From NCBI RefSeq assembly GCF_030611305.1, contig NZ_JAUWQB010000009.1, forward strand, positions 1-63,606: a stretch of DNA of 63,606 bases, given 5' to 3'. The notes beneath the pieces were generated by a model. That model was given only the letters and a program-made list of their open reading frames with translations, had not been told where the DNA came from and made no database searches. The translations under genes were made by a program, and so were the position numbers. Every line of letters begins with the position of its first letter. The stretch's first letter is position 1. The DNA is from Desulfobacula sp. Its GTDB lineage: Bacteria > Desulfobacterota > Desulfobacteria > Desulfobacterales > Desulfobacteraceae. Below, in pieces: positions 1 through 9,561 of this stretch.

Positions 1-1746
1 GAAACATGTCCAGTGCATACAGTTTTTTACCTTTTGGCAGCCGTTCGGCGGCAAACGTGCGGTTTTCTTCCCAGAACTTTTGCCATTTCGGCTACACGAG
101 ATTTTCCTTATTTTCGCAAGGTATGGAAAAAGGTGGTCACAATTCTCATTGCCGCAGCCTTTCTTCCGCTTGTCCTGGTTGGTGGCGGCATGTATTTTTA
201 CATGGCCCGCACAATTAAAAATAAAACAATGGAGGCGCTTCAGACGGAAGCGGTCTCCCATCAAAAAACTATTGATTCCTTTCTGACCGAACGGACCATG
301 GATTTAAAGCTTATTTCGGAAAATAATATCCTTTCAAAGATGATATCTCCGGGAACCATTGAACAGGTTCTGTCGTCACTCCAGAGTCAACTGCCCTGTT
401 TCCAGGATCTTGGTATCATAGGGTCAAACGGTGATCACCTGGCCTATACAGGCCCCCACGATCTTGCCGATAAAAATTACAGGGATGCATTCTGGTTCAA
501 GGCCGTGATGGTCAAGGATATTTATATCAGTGATGTGTTTACCGGCTTCAGGAACGAGCCCCACTTCATCATAGCCGTAAAGCGGAATGAAGGAAAAAAT
601 GTATGGATTTTGAGGGCCACTATCCTGTCAGGCCTGTTCGACAATATTGTCACCCGGGTGGCGGGAAACAGGAAAGGAGATGCCTATCTGATCAACAGCA
701 AGGGCGCCTTCCAGACAAATCCGAGACATGGCGGCAAACTCATGATGAAATCGCAGGTTTCACCCCCCGGCCCTTTCAAGGGAGTACAGGTTGATGATAA
801 AGGGTCCAGTATTATTTTAACCACCTGGCTTGAGACGATTCCCTGGCTCTGCGTTGTGAGCGTTGACAAAAGAGATATTTTTGAAGTATCAAGAAAAGTG
901 AAGATTATCAGCCTTTTTATCGTTCTGCTGGCAGGATTTCTTATGATATTGGCCATCCTGCTCACTACGGACAGCCTGGTGTCCATGCTGGAAGAAAAAA
1001 GAAAGAAAAAGCACCGCCTGGACAGCAGATTGAGAAGAACTGCCTTTCTGGCCTCATCAATGAAATTAGCAAGAGGCGTTTTCAGTGACCTCAACGATAT
1101 CCTGTCCAACATTCACGTTACAGCAACACTGATGAAAGAGCAGACCGGACCGGCAGATTCTGGTGAAACCGATAGCCTGGCAAAACAGATTTTTTCGGAA
1201 TCCATAAGGGGGAAAAATCTTATAGACAGCTTTAGCAGATATATTGCACCAAAAGATCCGGTTATTATGGATGTAAATATTCACATGATTTTAAACCGTA
1301 TGATCGGTTTTTTACAGACATCATTGATTGAGAAAAACATAGATCTTATTACCAGATTTCATGATGGATCATCCTTTGTCAGAAGCGATGTTGCTGTATT
1401 GCGTCAGGTTTTTTTGAACCTTTTATTGAATGCTTCCGCTGTTGTCGGCACAAACGGCTCGATCTGCGTATCCACATTTGCCAAGGAAAATTCAGTGATG
1501 GTTTTGATCGCAGATGACGGGCCGGGCCTGGAAACTGCAGATATGGAACAGATATTTGACCTTCAGCAGTTGAGCAAACGGGGGGATTGGGGATTCGGCC
1601 TGGCCATCAGCCGATTCATTCTGGAAAGAATCGGCGGGAAAATATCTGTTAGAAACGGGGAAAAATACGGGGTGGTATTTGAAGTTCAGGTGCCCGAAGC
1701 GTTTATCGGAACGTTTTTAAATTCAGAACTTATGATTTCGGATTGA
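1..1746 (+). CDS. Membrane sensor histidine-kinase-like protein lacking the phosphoacceptor His (5' end uncertain)
   Basis: The reading frame is open to base 1. The first usable start is a GTG at 13 without a visible ribosome binding site, so the gene may begin upstream; residue numbers here count from that GTG. One membrane segment lies at about 41-63, then a periplasmic dCache-type sensor with the segment [13 protein letters not shown], then a second membrane segment at about 296-320. The dimerisation helix is recognisable, but where its relatives in this window have AHEINN this protein has FSDLND, so Ser358 replaces the phosphorylated His. The ATPase part keeps NLLLNAS, a G1 box DDGPG near 501 and a G2 box GFGLAIS near 527. 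It probably binds ATP but cannot autophosphorylate in the normal way, so it is likely a pseudokinase or signal-transmitting sensor. Its TGA stop overlaps the ATG of the next gene. Confidence 0.85.
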   Translation, partial: ETCPVHTVFYLLAAVRRQTCGFLPRTFAISATRDFPYFRKVWKKVVTILIAAAFLPLVLVGGGMYFYMARTIKNKTMEALQTEAVSHQKTIDSFLTERTMDLKLISENNILSKMISPGTIEQVLSSLQSQLPCFQDLGIIGSNGDHLAYTGPHDLADKNYRDAFWFKAVMVKDIYISDVFTGFRNEPHFIIAVKRNEGKNVWILRATILSGLFDNIVTRVAGNRKGDAYLINSKGAFQTNPRHGGKLMMKSQVSPPGPFKGVQVDDKGSSIILTTWLETIPWLCVVSVDKRDIFEVSRKVKIISLFIVLLAGFLMILAILLTTDSLVSMLEEKRKKKHRLDSRLRRTAFLASSMKLARGVFSDLNDILSNIHVTATLMKEQTGPADSGETDSLAKQIFSESIRGKNLIDSFSRYIAPKDPVIMDVNIHMILNRMIGFLQTSLIEKNIDLITRFHDGSSFVRSDVAVLRQVFLNLLLNASAVVGTNGSICVSTFAKENSVMVLIADDGPGLETADMEQIFDLQQLSKRGDWGFGLAISRFILERIGGKISVRNGEKYGVVFEVQVPEAFIGTFLNSELMISD

Positions 1747-4109
1747 TGATGCTGACCCGGGAAAACATCAGGCAGGCCATAGATGCCATTGCCAAAAGAG
1801 AGCCTGAAATTGCCTATACCCTGCATACCATGCTGGGAAAGGGGAGCATTGATCTTTTGTCTGCATCAGAAACCCTGGATGAGAAAAAGTTGTATTTTAC
1901 TTTTGGCGACAAGAAACCTTTTGTCAACAAGTACCAGTTTTTTGCCGGCGGCACTCCCTGCCTTGAGCAGGTACTGTTGATTCAATATGGAGAACTTGCC
2001 CGGACACGGGATCTGTTTCACCTGGACCCTGTGGCAGCTCCCGGGAAGATGGCTTCAAAAACCGATACCGCTGGCCTGTCCCTGATGCTTAATTATGAGA
2101 TTGATCTGGCCGCAGACCTGTTGAAAAAAAACATCGCTGCCATACTTAAAAAAAATATTCAGGCTGATGAAATTCCTTTGGTCAAGTTGTTGCGTAACCG
2201 GTTGCAAAAAATTCTGGACCTGCGAAATGACAGCACTGATCAGATCGATTTCAAAGATTTTGAGGATGATCCCCGAATACTTTTCCGGGGGGTGGTAGAT
2301 GAGTACACAATGGCCGCCTTCATGAGATTCCCTTTTTCCCGGGACAGTCTTATTCAGGCCGGCCGCCTTAACCTGGAGTTTTTCCATGTCCGTTTTCTGT
2401 TAAACTGCTTGGTTACGGGCACGGACCACATGCTTTTTGCCTGTGTTGCAAAAGGAGAGATACAGGGACTGATTTTTTTGGAAATGATAAGAAAACTTTT
2501 CTACAGAGGTCTTGAAGTAAAATATGTTGCCACCCGGGGCGGAGCAGATTCTCCTCTTGATCCCCGCCCTGTCAAAGGGGCGGGGACCTTTATAATGGCA
2601 GGAGTATGGGGGCTGTGGAAAAGCAATCTCCCCGAGGTAAAAGAGCTCGTTCTTGAATCTGAAATCGAGGCTGAAAAGTTTTATACCGCCATTGGCTTTC
2701 ATTCCAGAGGATTGTGCCGGTATACACTCAAATCTCCAGAAGGGCGCCTTTTGACGACAATAGCAGCAATTGCGGCATCATCTGAAAAAATCCATCCTTC
2801 CATCACAAGTCATTTATGCAAAAGAGTTCCGGACCGGATACGGCTGCTCAAGGGAAAAAAAACCAAAAACGGACAGCACAGGAACGCCCTGGCATTCATA
2901 AAGCTGTCGCTTCATCCTGCAAGTTCCGATCTCCTGGCCAGAACAACGGTGACGCAACTTTTAAAAAACAAAAGCCGTATTCCTGAAGGAGAAGCACTGC
3001 TTACTCTTGCAAAAGCATTTGGGCGCACCCAGACAGAACCGCTGCAGACCACTTCCTTTCTTCCTGTCGCAATTGTCATTGATAAAAGATACAGGAACCA
3101 TCTCAAGGGGGTAGCCCATCTTGAAAATTACAGGCGTATAAAAGCTGTGGAGGATCTATTGACCACCGAATGCCTTGCTGGAAAATGGGTTAAAATTGCC
3201 CCCAGGTTTGCTGACAAGAAAGAATTGATATGGGTGCATACGCCTGAGTATGTTGAAAAAATTGAAACAACTGCTGGAAAAGGCCTTACCTCCCTTGATT
3301 TCGACACCCAGACCACAGAAGAATCCTGGTCAACGGCCAGGCTGGCCGCGGGCGGTGTCTTTTCTCTGCTGGACAGGATAATGTCAGGCAGGTCATCCCG
3401 GGGCTTTGCCTTTGTAAGACCTCCGGGACATCATGCCGGACCTGCAGGCGGCTCAGGATTTTGTATTTTCAACAACATCGCTCTGGGTGCGAAGTATCTT
3501 AAACATCAGTACAAAGTTTCCAAACTGATGATCATCGACATTGATGCCCACCATGGTAACGGTACCCAGGAAATTTTTTATAACACAGATGAAGTGCTTT
3601 TTGTCTCCATTCACGAGTCAAACTCTTTTCCCGGAACAGGACGGGTTGAAGAAACGGGGAGCGGAAAAGGCCAGGGGTTTACCATCAACATCCCTTTGGA
3701 AAAAGGAAGCCGGGCAAGAGACATTGGAAGGGCGCTTTGTTTTCTTGCCGGGCCCATTGCCCAGGAATACAGACCTGAAATAATTCTTGTCTCTTTTGGG
3801 TTTGACCTTTATATCCACGACCGCCTGTCAGGCATGAATGTGACACCAGGCGGGTATGCCCTTATAACAGCACTTCTCCTTGAGGTGGCAGCCCACGCTT
3901 CGGTCGGGAAAATAGCCTTTGTTATGGAAGGAGGATACAGCTTAATGGGTATCCGGGAATGTGGCCTTGCCGTTATGAAAGAAATCTGCAATGTACCGGG
4001 TATAAGCGAAGATAAAATAGACCGGGTCCGTAAAAGCGATTTCAGCCATTTGTCAAACTTAAAGAGGGTTATTGAAGTCCATAAAAAATATTGGGAGGTA
4101 CTTTGGTAG
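1746..4109 (+). CDS. GNAT-like acetyltransferase fused to histone-deacetylase family domain
   Basis: About 787 residues. I start at the ATG at 1746, which shares its A with the TGA stop of the preceding kinase-like gene; a TTG at 1743 is the alternative. The first 200 residues are unrecognised. Residues about 215-345 look like a GNAT N-acetyltransferase: an acetyl-CoA-loop-like stretch RPVKGAG followed by ESEIEAEKFYTAIGF, the usual end of that fold. From about 440 to 785 there is a complete class II-type deacetylase domain with RPPGHH (558-563), the zinc-binding DIDAHH (598-603), a third ligand in SFGFD and the GGYS tyrosine near 730. Family knowledge predicts zinc-dependent hydrolysis of acetyl-lysine or acetyl-polyamine. 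Having a writer-like and an eraser domain in one chain, coupled to a sensor protein, suggests reversible acetylation under signal control. The GNAT assignment is less certain than the deacetylase. Confidence 0.85.
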   Translation: MMLTRENIRQAIDAIAKREPEIAYTLHTMLGKGSIDLLSASETLDEKKLYFTFGDKKPFVNKYQFFAGGTPCLEQVLLIQYGELARTRDLFHLDPVAAPGKMASKTDTAGLSLMLNYEIDLAADLLKKNIAAILKKNIQADEIPLVKLLRNRLQKILDLRNDSTDQIDFKDFEDDPRILFRGVVDEYTMAAFMRFPFSRDSLIQAGRLNLEFFHVRFLLNCLVTGTDHMLFACVAKGEIQGLIFLEMIRKLFYRGLEVKYVATRGGADSPLDPRPVKGAGTFIMAGVWGLWKSNLPEVKELVLESEIEAEKFYTAIGFHSRGLCRYTLKSPEGRLLTTIAAIAASSEKIHPSITSHLCKRVPDRIRLLKGKKTKNGQHRNALAFIKLSLHPASSDLLARTTVTQLLKNKSRIPEGEALLTLAKAFGRTQTEPLQTTSFLPVAIVIDKRYRNHLKGVAHLENYRRIKAVEDLLTTECLAGKWVKIAPRFADKKELIWVHTPEYVEKIETTAGKGLTSLDFDTQTTEESWSTARLAAGGVFSLLDRIMSGRSSRGFAFVRPPGHHAGPAGGSGFCIFNNIALGAKYLKHQYKVSKLMIIDIDAHHGNGTQEIFYNTDEVLFVSIHESNSFPGTGRVEETGSGKGQGFTINIPLEKGSRARDIGRALCFLAGPIAQEYRPEIILVSFGFDLYIHDRLSGMNVTPGGYALITALLLEVAAHASVGKIAFVMEGGYSLMGIRECGLAVMKEICNVPGISEDKIDRVRKSDFSHLSNLKRVIEVHKKYWEVLW

Positions 4110-4120
4110 GCGGGTAAAAT

Positions 4121-4162
4121 TGTCATATGGCAAATTCCACCCCTGTCTCCTGCCAGATGACA
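4121..4162. promoter_or_regulatory. Inverted repeat upstream of sensor kinase, possible activator site
   Basis: Arms TGTCATATGGCA (4121-4132) and TGCCAGATGACA (4151-4162) pair at 11 of 12 positions around an 18-base spacer. The repeat lies about 95 bases before a sigma-54-like element at 4258-4272, a normal distance for an enhancer-binding protein. It could instead be an RNA hairpin after the deacetylase gene, but no T-run follows. Confidence 0.4.
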
Positions 4163-4257
4163 TCCAGGCAAACTTTAATTTTTTCTGGCTTTTGCCACCG
4201 CAAAAGAAATATTTTAATTACAATAGGTTATTCAAATATTGCATGAATGAAACCCTC

Positions 4258-4272
4258 TGGCACACTTGTTGA
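4258..4272 (+). promoter_or_regulatory. Sigma-54-like promoter
   Basis: TGGCAC, five bases, TTGA. The -24 box is perfect; the -12 box has GA instead of the preferred GC. It lies about 60 bases before the kinase start at 4331 and would place transcription start near 4284. Confidence 0.4.
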
Positions 4273-4330
4273 AATACTATATGTGAAAGCAGTTACGTAT
4301 ACAAAAAAAACAGAGCATACAGGAGCTGGC

Positions 4331-6046
4331 ATGGATCAAAACCGTGAAGGCAAGAACAAGAAAGATTATTCCCGTCTCTTTCGCAGGTTTATTTTCCTTA
4401 CAATGGTTTGTTCTCTATTTCCCCTGCTCCTGGCCGGATGGGCGATTAATATACATTATTCAGAATTTGCCAGGGAAAGGATACTCAAAACACTTCAGAC
4501 CCGTGTGGAGTACCACAAAAAAATTATAGAACTTTTTTTAAAGGAAAACAAAACCAGGCTTGACTTCATCGCCCGAACAAATTCAATTGAATTTTTGATA
4601 AAAGAGGGTAATCTCACTCATATTTTAAACAATATCAATCGTGATGACTGGGTTCTTACCGATATTGGGATCATTGATGAAAACGGGGATCATGCAGCTT
4701 ACGTAGGGCCTTACAAGCTTATTGATAAAAATTATTCCAATGCTTTCTGGTTCAAGGAAGTGATGGAAAAAGAAATTTATACCAGTGATATGTTTATGGG
4801 ATTCAGGAAAGAACCCCATTTTATAATGGCAGTTACAAAGAAGGAAAACGGGCGGCGTTGGATATTGAGAGCCACTGTTAACACAGACAGTTTTCGTTCT
4901 CTGGTGGAGAATGTAAGGATCGGCAGGACCGGGGATGTATACATCCTGAACAGCAAGGGGATCTATCAGACAAGTCCTGGTTTCAGCGGAGAGATTCTGA
5001 CCCAGGCCTCAGGATTTAAGGGTGAAATTCATGATGATTTGAAATTCAGGTTTCTTGAAATAGTTGACAGGGATGTGAAGATAAAAAAAATTGTCTGTGA
5101 AACCTGGCTGAAAGATCCAAGGTGGCTCCTGGTGGTGAGGGTTGGCGAAAAAGAGTTTTTTGAAGACATCCGTCATGCCAACAGGGCAACCCTTGTCTCA
5201 CTCCATCTCAGCGCTTTGATCATATTAATTGTCACAGTATTTGTAACCAACCACATGGTTCAGGTTATTAAAAAAAGAGACAGCGAGCTTGAAGAAATGA
5301 ATACTCAGCTCATGCAGGCAGGGAAACTGGCATCCATCGGAGAACTTTCCGCAGGAGTTGCCCATGAGATAAACAATCCCCTTGCCATTATCATGACGGA
5401 ACATCAGCTTCTTTTAGATGCTGAAAAAAGAACCCCCATAACAGACCCGGAATTTGGGGAGCAATTTGCAGGATCATTGAGCCAGATCGGTACACAAGTC
5501 CGTCGGTGCGCCCATATTACAAAAAATCTTATGAAGTTTGCCCGGAGAACCAAATCGGTCATTGAAACGATTAATATAAATGTATTTGTAAGAGAAGTGA
5601 TAGATCTTATGGAAAGGGAAGCCAAATCCGACGGCATAACGTTCAAATCTGTACTGGATGACACCATTCCGCCCATCTTGACAGATCCGTCACAGCTTCA
5701 GCAGGTATTATTGAATATTATCAACAATGCAATAGCGGCTCATGAAAACAAAGGCTATGGCATGATAACCATAGCCACCCGCCTTTCAAATGACAAAACC
5801 GGAATAGTCATTATAGTGGAGGATACGGGAAATGGAATAAAAGATGAAGATATTGAGAAAGTTTTTGACCCGTTTTTCACCACAAAATCTCCGGGACAGG
5901 GCACAGGTCTAGGCCTTTCCATCTGTTACAGCATAGTGAAACAACTTGGCGGCAACATTCACGTTGAAAGTGATGTTGGAAAAGGAACACTCTTCACTCT
6001 GACATTCCCGCTCAAACCGCCCGAGAATTTATTGAAGCATGGATGA
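4331..6046 (+). CDS. dCache sensor histidine kinase
   Basis: 571 residues. I choose the ATG at 4331 because AGGAG lies five bases upstream; an in-frame ATG at 4247 would put the start ahead of the sigma-54-like promoter. There is a membrane segment near residues 20-42, a periplasmic dCache domain with [12 protein letters not shown] and [13 protein letters not shown], and a second membrane segment near 300. The DHp helix carries VAHEINNPL with the phosphorylated His345. The ATPase domain has NIINNA, DTGNG and GTGLGLS, so all catalytic boxes are intact. It closely resembles the kinase-like protein at 1-1746 in the sensor part, but here the kinase is complete. The receiver gene 67 bases downstream is its probable phosphoacceptor. 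The ligand is unknown; in this sensor family it is usually a small organic acid or amino acid. Confidence 0.93.
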   Translation: MDQNREGKNKKDYSRLFRRFIFLTMVCSLFPLLLAGWAINIHYSEFARERILKTLQTRVEYHKKIIELFLKENKTRLDFIARTNSIEFLIKEGNLTHILNNINRDDWVLTDIGIIDENGDHAAYVGPYKLIDKNYSNAFWFKEVMEKEIYTSDMFMGFRKEPHFIMAVTKKENGRRWILRATVNTDSFRSLVENVRIGRTGDVYILNSKGIYQTSPGFSGEILTQASGFKGEIHDDLKFRFLEIVDRDVKIKKIVCETWLKDPRWLLVVRVGEKEFFEDIRHANRATLVSLHLSALIILIVTVFVTNHMVQVIKKRDSELEEMNTQLMQAGKLASIGELSAGVAHEINNPLAIIMTEHQLLLDAEKRTPITDPEFGEQFAGSLSQIGTQVRRCAHITKNLMKFARRTKSVIETININVFVREVIDLMEREAKSDGITFKSVLDDTIPPILTDPSQLQQVLLNIINNAIAAHENKGYGMITIATRLSNDKTGIVIIVEDTGNGIKDEDIEKVFDPFFTTKSPGQGTGLGLSICYSIVKQLGGNIHVESDVGKGTLFTLTFPLKPPENLLKHG

Positions 6047-6113
6047 GACTGATTATATATGGAGGCAACATTAAACATTAACGGTTTTGAATAACATTAT
6101 AGGAGGATAAATT

Positions 6114-6563
6114 ATGATAGGAAGTAAAATTTTACTTGTGGACGATGAAGAAATATTTTGTGATAACATGGCCAAACTGCTTCAAAACAGGCAGTATAAG
6201 GTTACCGCCGTTTACAATGGAGAAAGCGCCATAAGGGCGCTTGAAAAAGAGAATTTTGATGTCGTTGTTCTTGATCTGAAAATGCCTGGAATGAATGGTA
6301 TAACTACCCTGAAGGAGATCAAAAAGCTGGGTCTTTTCACGGAAACGCTTCTCCTTACAGGCCACGGTTCAGTTGACGCTGCCATAGAAGCGATCCGCCT
6401 GGGCGCATACGATTTTCTCACAAAACCCTGTGAAGTTGATGAACTCGTTGAAAAAATCGAGGGGGCATGGAGAAAAAAAGATGAAGCCTGGAAAAAGGAT
6501 TTGGAAAACAAACTCAAGAAAGTTGTAGAGTCGCCTTCAGATGTTTTCAAGCTGTTCGACTGA
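6114..6563 (+). CDS. Single-domain response regulator (REC)
   Basis: 149 residues preceded by AGGAGG. It has the acidic pair VDDEE near the N-terminus, the phosphorylation site VVLDLKMPGMNG, the switch Thr in LLTGHGS and the lysine in FLTKPCE. After the receiver there is only a short charged helical tail and no DNA-binding or enzyme domain. It is the likely partner of the kinase ending at 6046 and acts either by protein contact or as a phosphorelay intermediate. A hairpin follows its stop. Confidence 0.93.
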   Translation: MIGSKILLVDDEEIFCDNMAKLLQNRQYKVTAVYNGESAIRALEKENFDVVVLDLKMPGMNGITTLKEIKKLGLFTETLLLTGHGSVDAAIEAIRLGAYDFLTKPCEVDELVEKIEGAWRKKDEAWKKDLENKLKKVVESPSDVFKLFD

Positions 6564-6589
6564 CCTGTATGGCATGAAATGAGAATTCT

Positions 6590-6636
6590 AAACCGGACCG
6601 CCCCTATGAACCGTGTCAGTCAGGGGCGGCCGGTTT
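6590..6636 (+). terminator. GC-rich hairpin after receiver gene
   Basis: Arms AAACCGGACCGCCCCT (6590-6605) and AGGGGCGGCCGGTTT (6622-6636) form a 15-pair stem with a single bulged A and a 16-base loop. It lies 27 bases after the receiver stop. No T-run follows, so termination may be imperfect or factor-assisted. Confidence 0.55.
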
Positions 6637-6727
6637 GCATCCATTGAGGATCGATCCGAATTCTTCAATGTATGTGGGAGTTACATAGTTGGGTAATTAA
6701 TTTAGTAGAAAAATTTGGAGGGAAGCC

Positions 6728-7573
6728 ATGAAACAATTTCTGATGAATTCTGTCGGTCGGCTGGATATGATATGCTGGATTCTGGTTGTTGTGTTTTTTT
6801 GCAGTTGTTCATTGATGTTCAACGGAAATTTCAATCAGTCGTTTATTGCGGCAGGAGGGGTGGTGCTGGTCATGATTTTGATCGGATTATCCATTGAAGT
6901 CATAATCGAGACCCTGAAGGATGTAAAGGGACTTGGCACCATAACCGGGTTCATTACCAATGGGCCTGAGCTTGTTTGTTTAATCGTCGGCCTGGTAGTG
7001 GGGGATGTGCTTTTTGCTGCCAGCACTCCTCTGGGTTCTAATTTTATGAACCCGATTCTATTGATAGCGGCAGCACTTGTTACTAGAGTATTTTTAAAAA
7101 CACTTCAAACAAATTGGCGGTATAGTTTGACCTGTATCTCGCTTACGGCAGGTCTGGCTGTAAGTTTTTACGCGATTCCAATTCAGTATCATATGTATTG
7201 GGTGGTGACAGCGGTTGTTGTGACCGGAGTGCTGTTTATTAAGCGGCCGCCGGAAGAGGCTGAGGAGTCTATGGAGGAAGAAGTTATCGCTAAATGGAGT
7301 ATTATACCGGCGATTATTGTGTTAATTGCAGCAGGGTATTTTCTTGATCCCGTGGTAAGCTTTGCCTCGGAGCAAAGCCATGCTCCCAAAGGCGTGATCG
7401 GATTTTTTGTTCTGGCCACTCTTTCAAGTTGGCCGGAGTTTAAATGTTGTCTGGCACTTTTGAATCGCAAAAAATACCTGGCAGCTATATTGAATATTAC
7501 CGTGAGTAATATCACAAATATCTGGCTGGCTGTTGCAGGGGTCGCAACTTATTTTTTTATGACGGCCTTCTGA
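6728..7573 (+). CDS. Divergent sodium/calcium-exchanger-like membrane protein
   Basis: 281 residues with GGAGG upstream of the ATG. It is very hydrophobic, with about ten membrane segments. Two related stretches resemble the alpha repeats of the cation/Ca exchanger (CaCA) superfamily: TNGPELVCLIVGL followed by STPLGSNFMNPILLI in the first half, and SSWPEFKCCLALLNRKK followed by ITVSNITNIWLAV in the second. Classical members have G(T/N)S-x-PE and GSN-x-x-N motifs; here PE and GSNFMN are kept in repeat one, while repeat two has WPE and SNITNIW. This points to a cation exchanger with altered ion sites. An acidic loop, EEAEESMEEE, separates the halves. The next gene follows after 10 bases. Confidence 0.65.
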   Translation: MKQFLMNSVGRLDMICWILVVVFFCSCSLMFNGNFNQSFIAAGGVVLVMILIGLSIEVIIETLKDVKGLGTITGFITNGPELVCLIVGLVVGDVLFAASTPLGSNFMNPILLIAAALVTRVFLKTLQTNWRYSLTCISLTAGLAVSFYAIPIQYHMYWVVTAVVVTGVLFIKRPPEEAEESMEEEVIAKWSIIPAIIVLIAAGYFLDPVVSFASEQSHAPKGVIGFFVLATLSSWPEFKCCLALLNRKKYLAAILNITVSNITNIWLAVAGVATYFFMTAF

Positions 7574-7583
7574 ATTTGAACTC

Positions 7584-8000
7584 GTGACCAAGAGATGCAA
7601 GCAGGTTTTTTTGAAAATATTAGAAGAATTAAAAATAAAAGTAAAAAATCTTAAAAAAGAAATTACGGCAATTTATTATGCATATCAACATCCGAAAACT
7701 ACTGTATTACCCAAAATCATTATTTTGTTTACTTTGGGATATGCTTTAAGTCCAATTGATCTCATTCCGGATTTTATTCCGGTTTTAGGCTATTTGGATG
7801 ACCTTTTAATTCTTCCTGTATTAATAGCGCTTTCAATTAAATTAATTCCACATGAAATTATGGAAGAATCAAGAAAAAAAGCGGAGAATCAACCGTTACA
7901 ACTAAAAAAAAATTGGGTTTTTGCTATAGTATTTATAATAATATGGATAGCGCTGTTTATGTTTTTGATCCATAGTTTTATCTCTATCTTCTTAAAATAA
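7584..8000 (+). CDS. DUF1232 (YkvA-type) small membrane protein
   Basis: 138 residues if the GTG at 7584 is used; there is no clear ribosome binding site, so translation may be coupled to the exchanger gene ending 10 bases earlier. The stretch from about residue 45, with LGYALSPIDLIPDFIPVLG followed by DDLLILP, is the hallmark of DUF1232. A second membrane segment lies at about 112-133, after a lysine-rich linker. The function of the family is unknown. This gene is more AT-rich than its neighbours. It ends two bases before the convergent otsA stop. Confidence 0.8.
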   Translation: MTKRCKQVFLKILEELKIKVKNLKKEITAIYYAYQHPKTTVLPKIIILFTLGYALSPIDLIPDFIPVLGYLDDLLILPVLIALSIKLIPHEIMEESRKKAENQPLQLKKNWVFAIVFIIIWIALFMFLIHSFISIFLK

Positions 8001-8002
8001 AA

Positions 8003-9520
8003 TCACATTCCTAAGTTTGCGGTCGGTTTATCGGGAAAATATTCATCCACCCGGGGAAAACTGGATAAATCCTTTTCAATGGCAGCATTTAAAAAAGAGT
8101 TCAACCACCAGAAAATATCTTTATTTTTAATGTTCTCCCGCAGATTGCGCATTCGCTGGTTTCTTTCTTCCAGAGGCATATTAAATGCCCTGTATATTGC
8201 CCTGGCAGTGCCTTCAATGTCATATGGATTAACTAAAATTGCATCTTGATAAAACTGCTGAGCAGCACCGGCAAATTCGCTGAGTATCAGTACCCCTTTT
8301 TCATCAATATTGCAGGCACAATATTCCTTGGCAACAAGATTCATACCATCCTTTAACGGAGTAATAAAAGCAATATCGCATGCCCGGTACAATGAAATAA
8401 GTTCATTTCTGTCAAGATTTCGAAACATATACTGGACAGGGAGCCAGTCATTTGTACTGAATATGCCGTTAATCTCTCCCACAAGTTGTTCTATCTTAAG
8501 TTTCAGATCAGCATAGGCTGTTATTTCCCTGCGGCTTGGGACCACAAGTTGAATGAAATGTACCTTTTTGTGGAACCTTGGAAAATGTGTTAAAAACCAT
8601 TTAAAGGCTTTCAACTTTTCAGGTATGCCTTTGGTATAATCCAGACGATCAACACCCAGTAATATTTTAGTATCAGGGGAATTGTTTCGTATTTTCTTTG
8701 ATCTTTTATAGACTTTTTTGTCCCAGGAATGGAGAGAAAATTCATTGTAATCAATGCTGATGGGAAAAACCCCTGTACGGATGACTCTGCCGTTGAATCT
8801 TATTTCACTTACTGTCTCATCAAACGCTTTTTTTGCATCTATTTGCGCATCCTGGATTATTTTTTTGATACATCCAATAAAATTACGTTTACTTAAAATG
8901 GTGTGGAACCCTATGATGTCATATTCCAGCATGGCGGAAAGGAGTTCAAATCGCCATGGACATCGTATAAAGGTATCAATGGGCGGAAATGGGATATGCA
9001 AAAAAAATCCGATGGGTGTCCTTTTGCTGAATTTACGCAATTGGGCTCCCACAAGTATTAATTGATAATCATGCACCCAGATAAAATCGGGGTCATCTGT
9101 ATTCTGGTACACGGTTAATGCAAATTTTTTATTAACCTCCTGGTAACTTATCCAGTATTCAGGCAAAAAGATGCATTTATCTGTAAAACCATGGAAAAGA
9201 GGCCATAAAATTGAATTGGAAAAACCTTCATAATAATTTTTTAACTCATCTGAGCTAAGCATAACTGATTTAACACTATATCCGGAAACTGCTGATTGTA
9301 TGGCCGGAAACCTGTTGTCATCAATACCTGCCTCGTGCACATAACCAGGCCAGCCTATCCAGATTCCGTTTCGATTCTTCAGTATCGGTGCCATTGCTGT
9401 TATCAGGCCTCCAGCCCCTTTTTCAACCTCTATCTTACCATTTTCAGCCTTTTTTAAAATAATCGGCAACCTGTTGGATACAATGATAATATGACTTTTT
9501 TTTGTATTTTTTTTATCCAT
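8003..9520 (-). CDS. otsA: Trehalose-6-phosphate synthase
   Basis: 505 residues, the usual size for family GT20. It transfers glucose from a nucleotide sugar, normally UDP-glucose, to glucose-6-phosphate, giving trehalose-6-phosphate in the cytoplasm. Family signatures are GGLITAMAPIL near the start, WVHDYQLILVGAQLRK, GFFLHIPFPP, VDRLDYTKGIPEK and KDGMNLVAKEY with LSEFAGAA near the C-terminus. It is the second gene of an operon, 41 bases after the HAD-GH65 fusion. No separate OtsB phosphatase gene is present in the window, which makes the HAD part of the upstream fusion the obvious candidate for the next step. A role as compatible solute or storage sugar is inferred. Confidence 0.95.
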   Translation of the reverse strand: MDKKNTKKSHIIIVSNRLPIILKKAENGKIEVEKGAGGLITAMAPILKNRNGIWIGWPGYVHEAGIDDNRFPAIQSAVSGYSVKSVMLSSDELKNYYEGFSNSILWPLFHGFTDKCIFLPEYWISYQEVNKKFALTVYQNTDDPDFIWVHDYQLILVGAQLRKFSKRTPIGFFLHIPFPPIDTFIRCPWRFELLSAMLEYDIIGFHTILSKRNFIGCIKKIIQDAQIDAKKAFDETVSEIRFNGRVIRTGVFPISIDYNEFSLHSWDKKVYKRSKKIRNNSPDTKILLGVDRLDYTKGIPEKLKAFKWFLTHFPRFHKKVHFIQLVVPSRREITAYADLKLKIEQLVGEINGIFSTNDWLPVQYMFRNLDRNELISLYRACDIAFITPLKDGMNLVAKEYCACNIDEKGVLILSEFAGAAQQFYQDAILVNPYDIEGTARAIYRAFNMPLEERNQRMRNLRENIKNKDIFWWLNSFLNAAIEKDLSSFPRVDEYFPDKPTANLGM

Positions 9521-9561
9521 TTTTTTACCCTTACCTTTTTCCAGGCTTCCAAAAAGATAGT

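Noticed and set aside
4247-4330. Upstream ATG for the sensor kinase
   Set aside because: The later ATG has AGGAG at good spacing, and the longer version would begin ahead of the sigma-54-like promoter.
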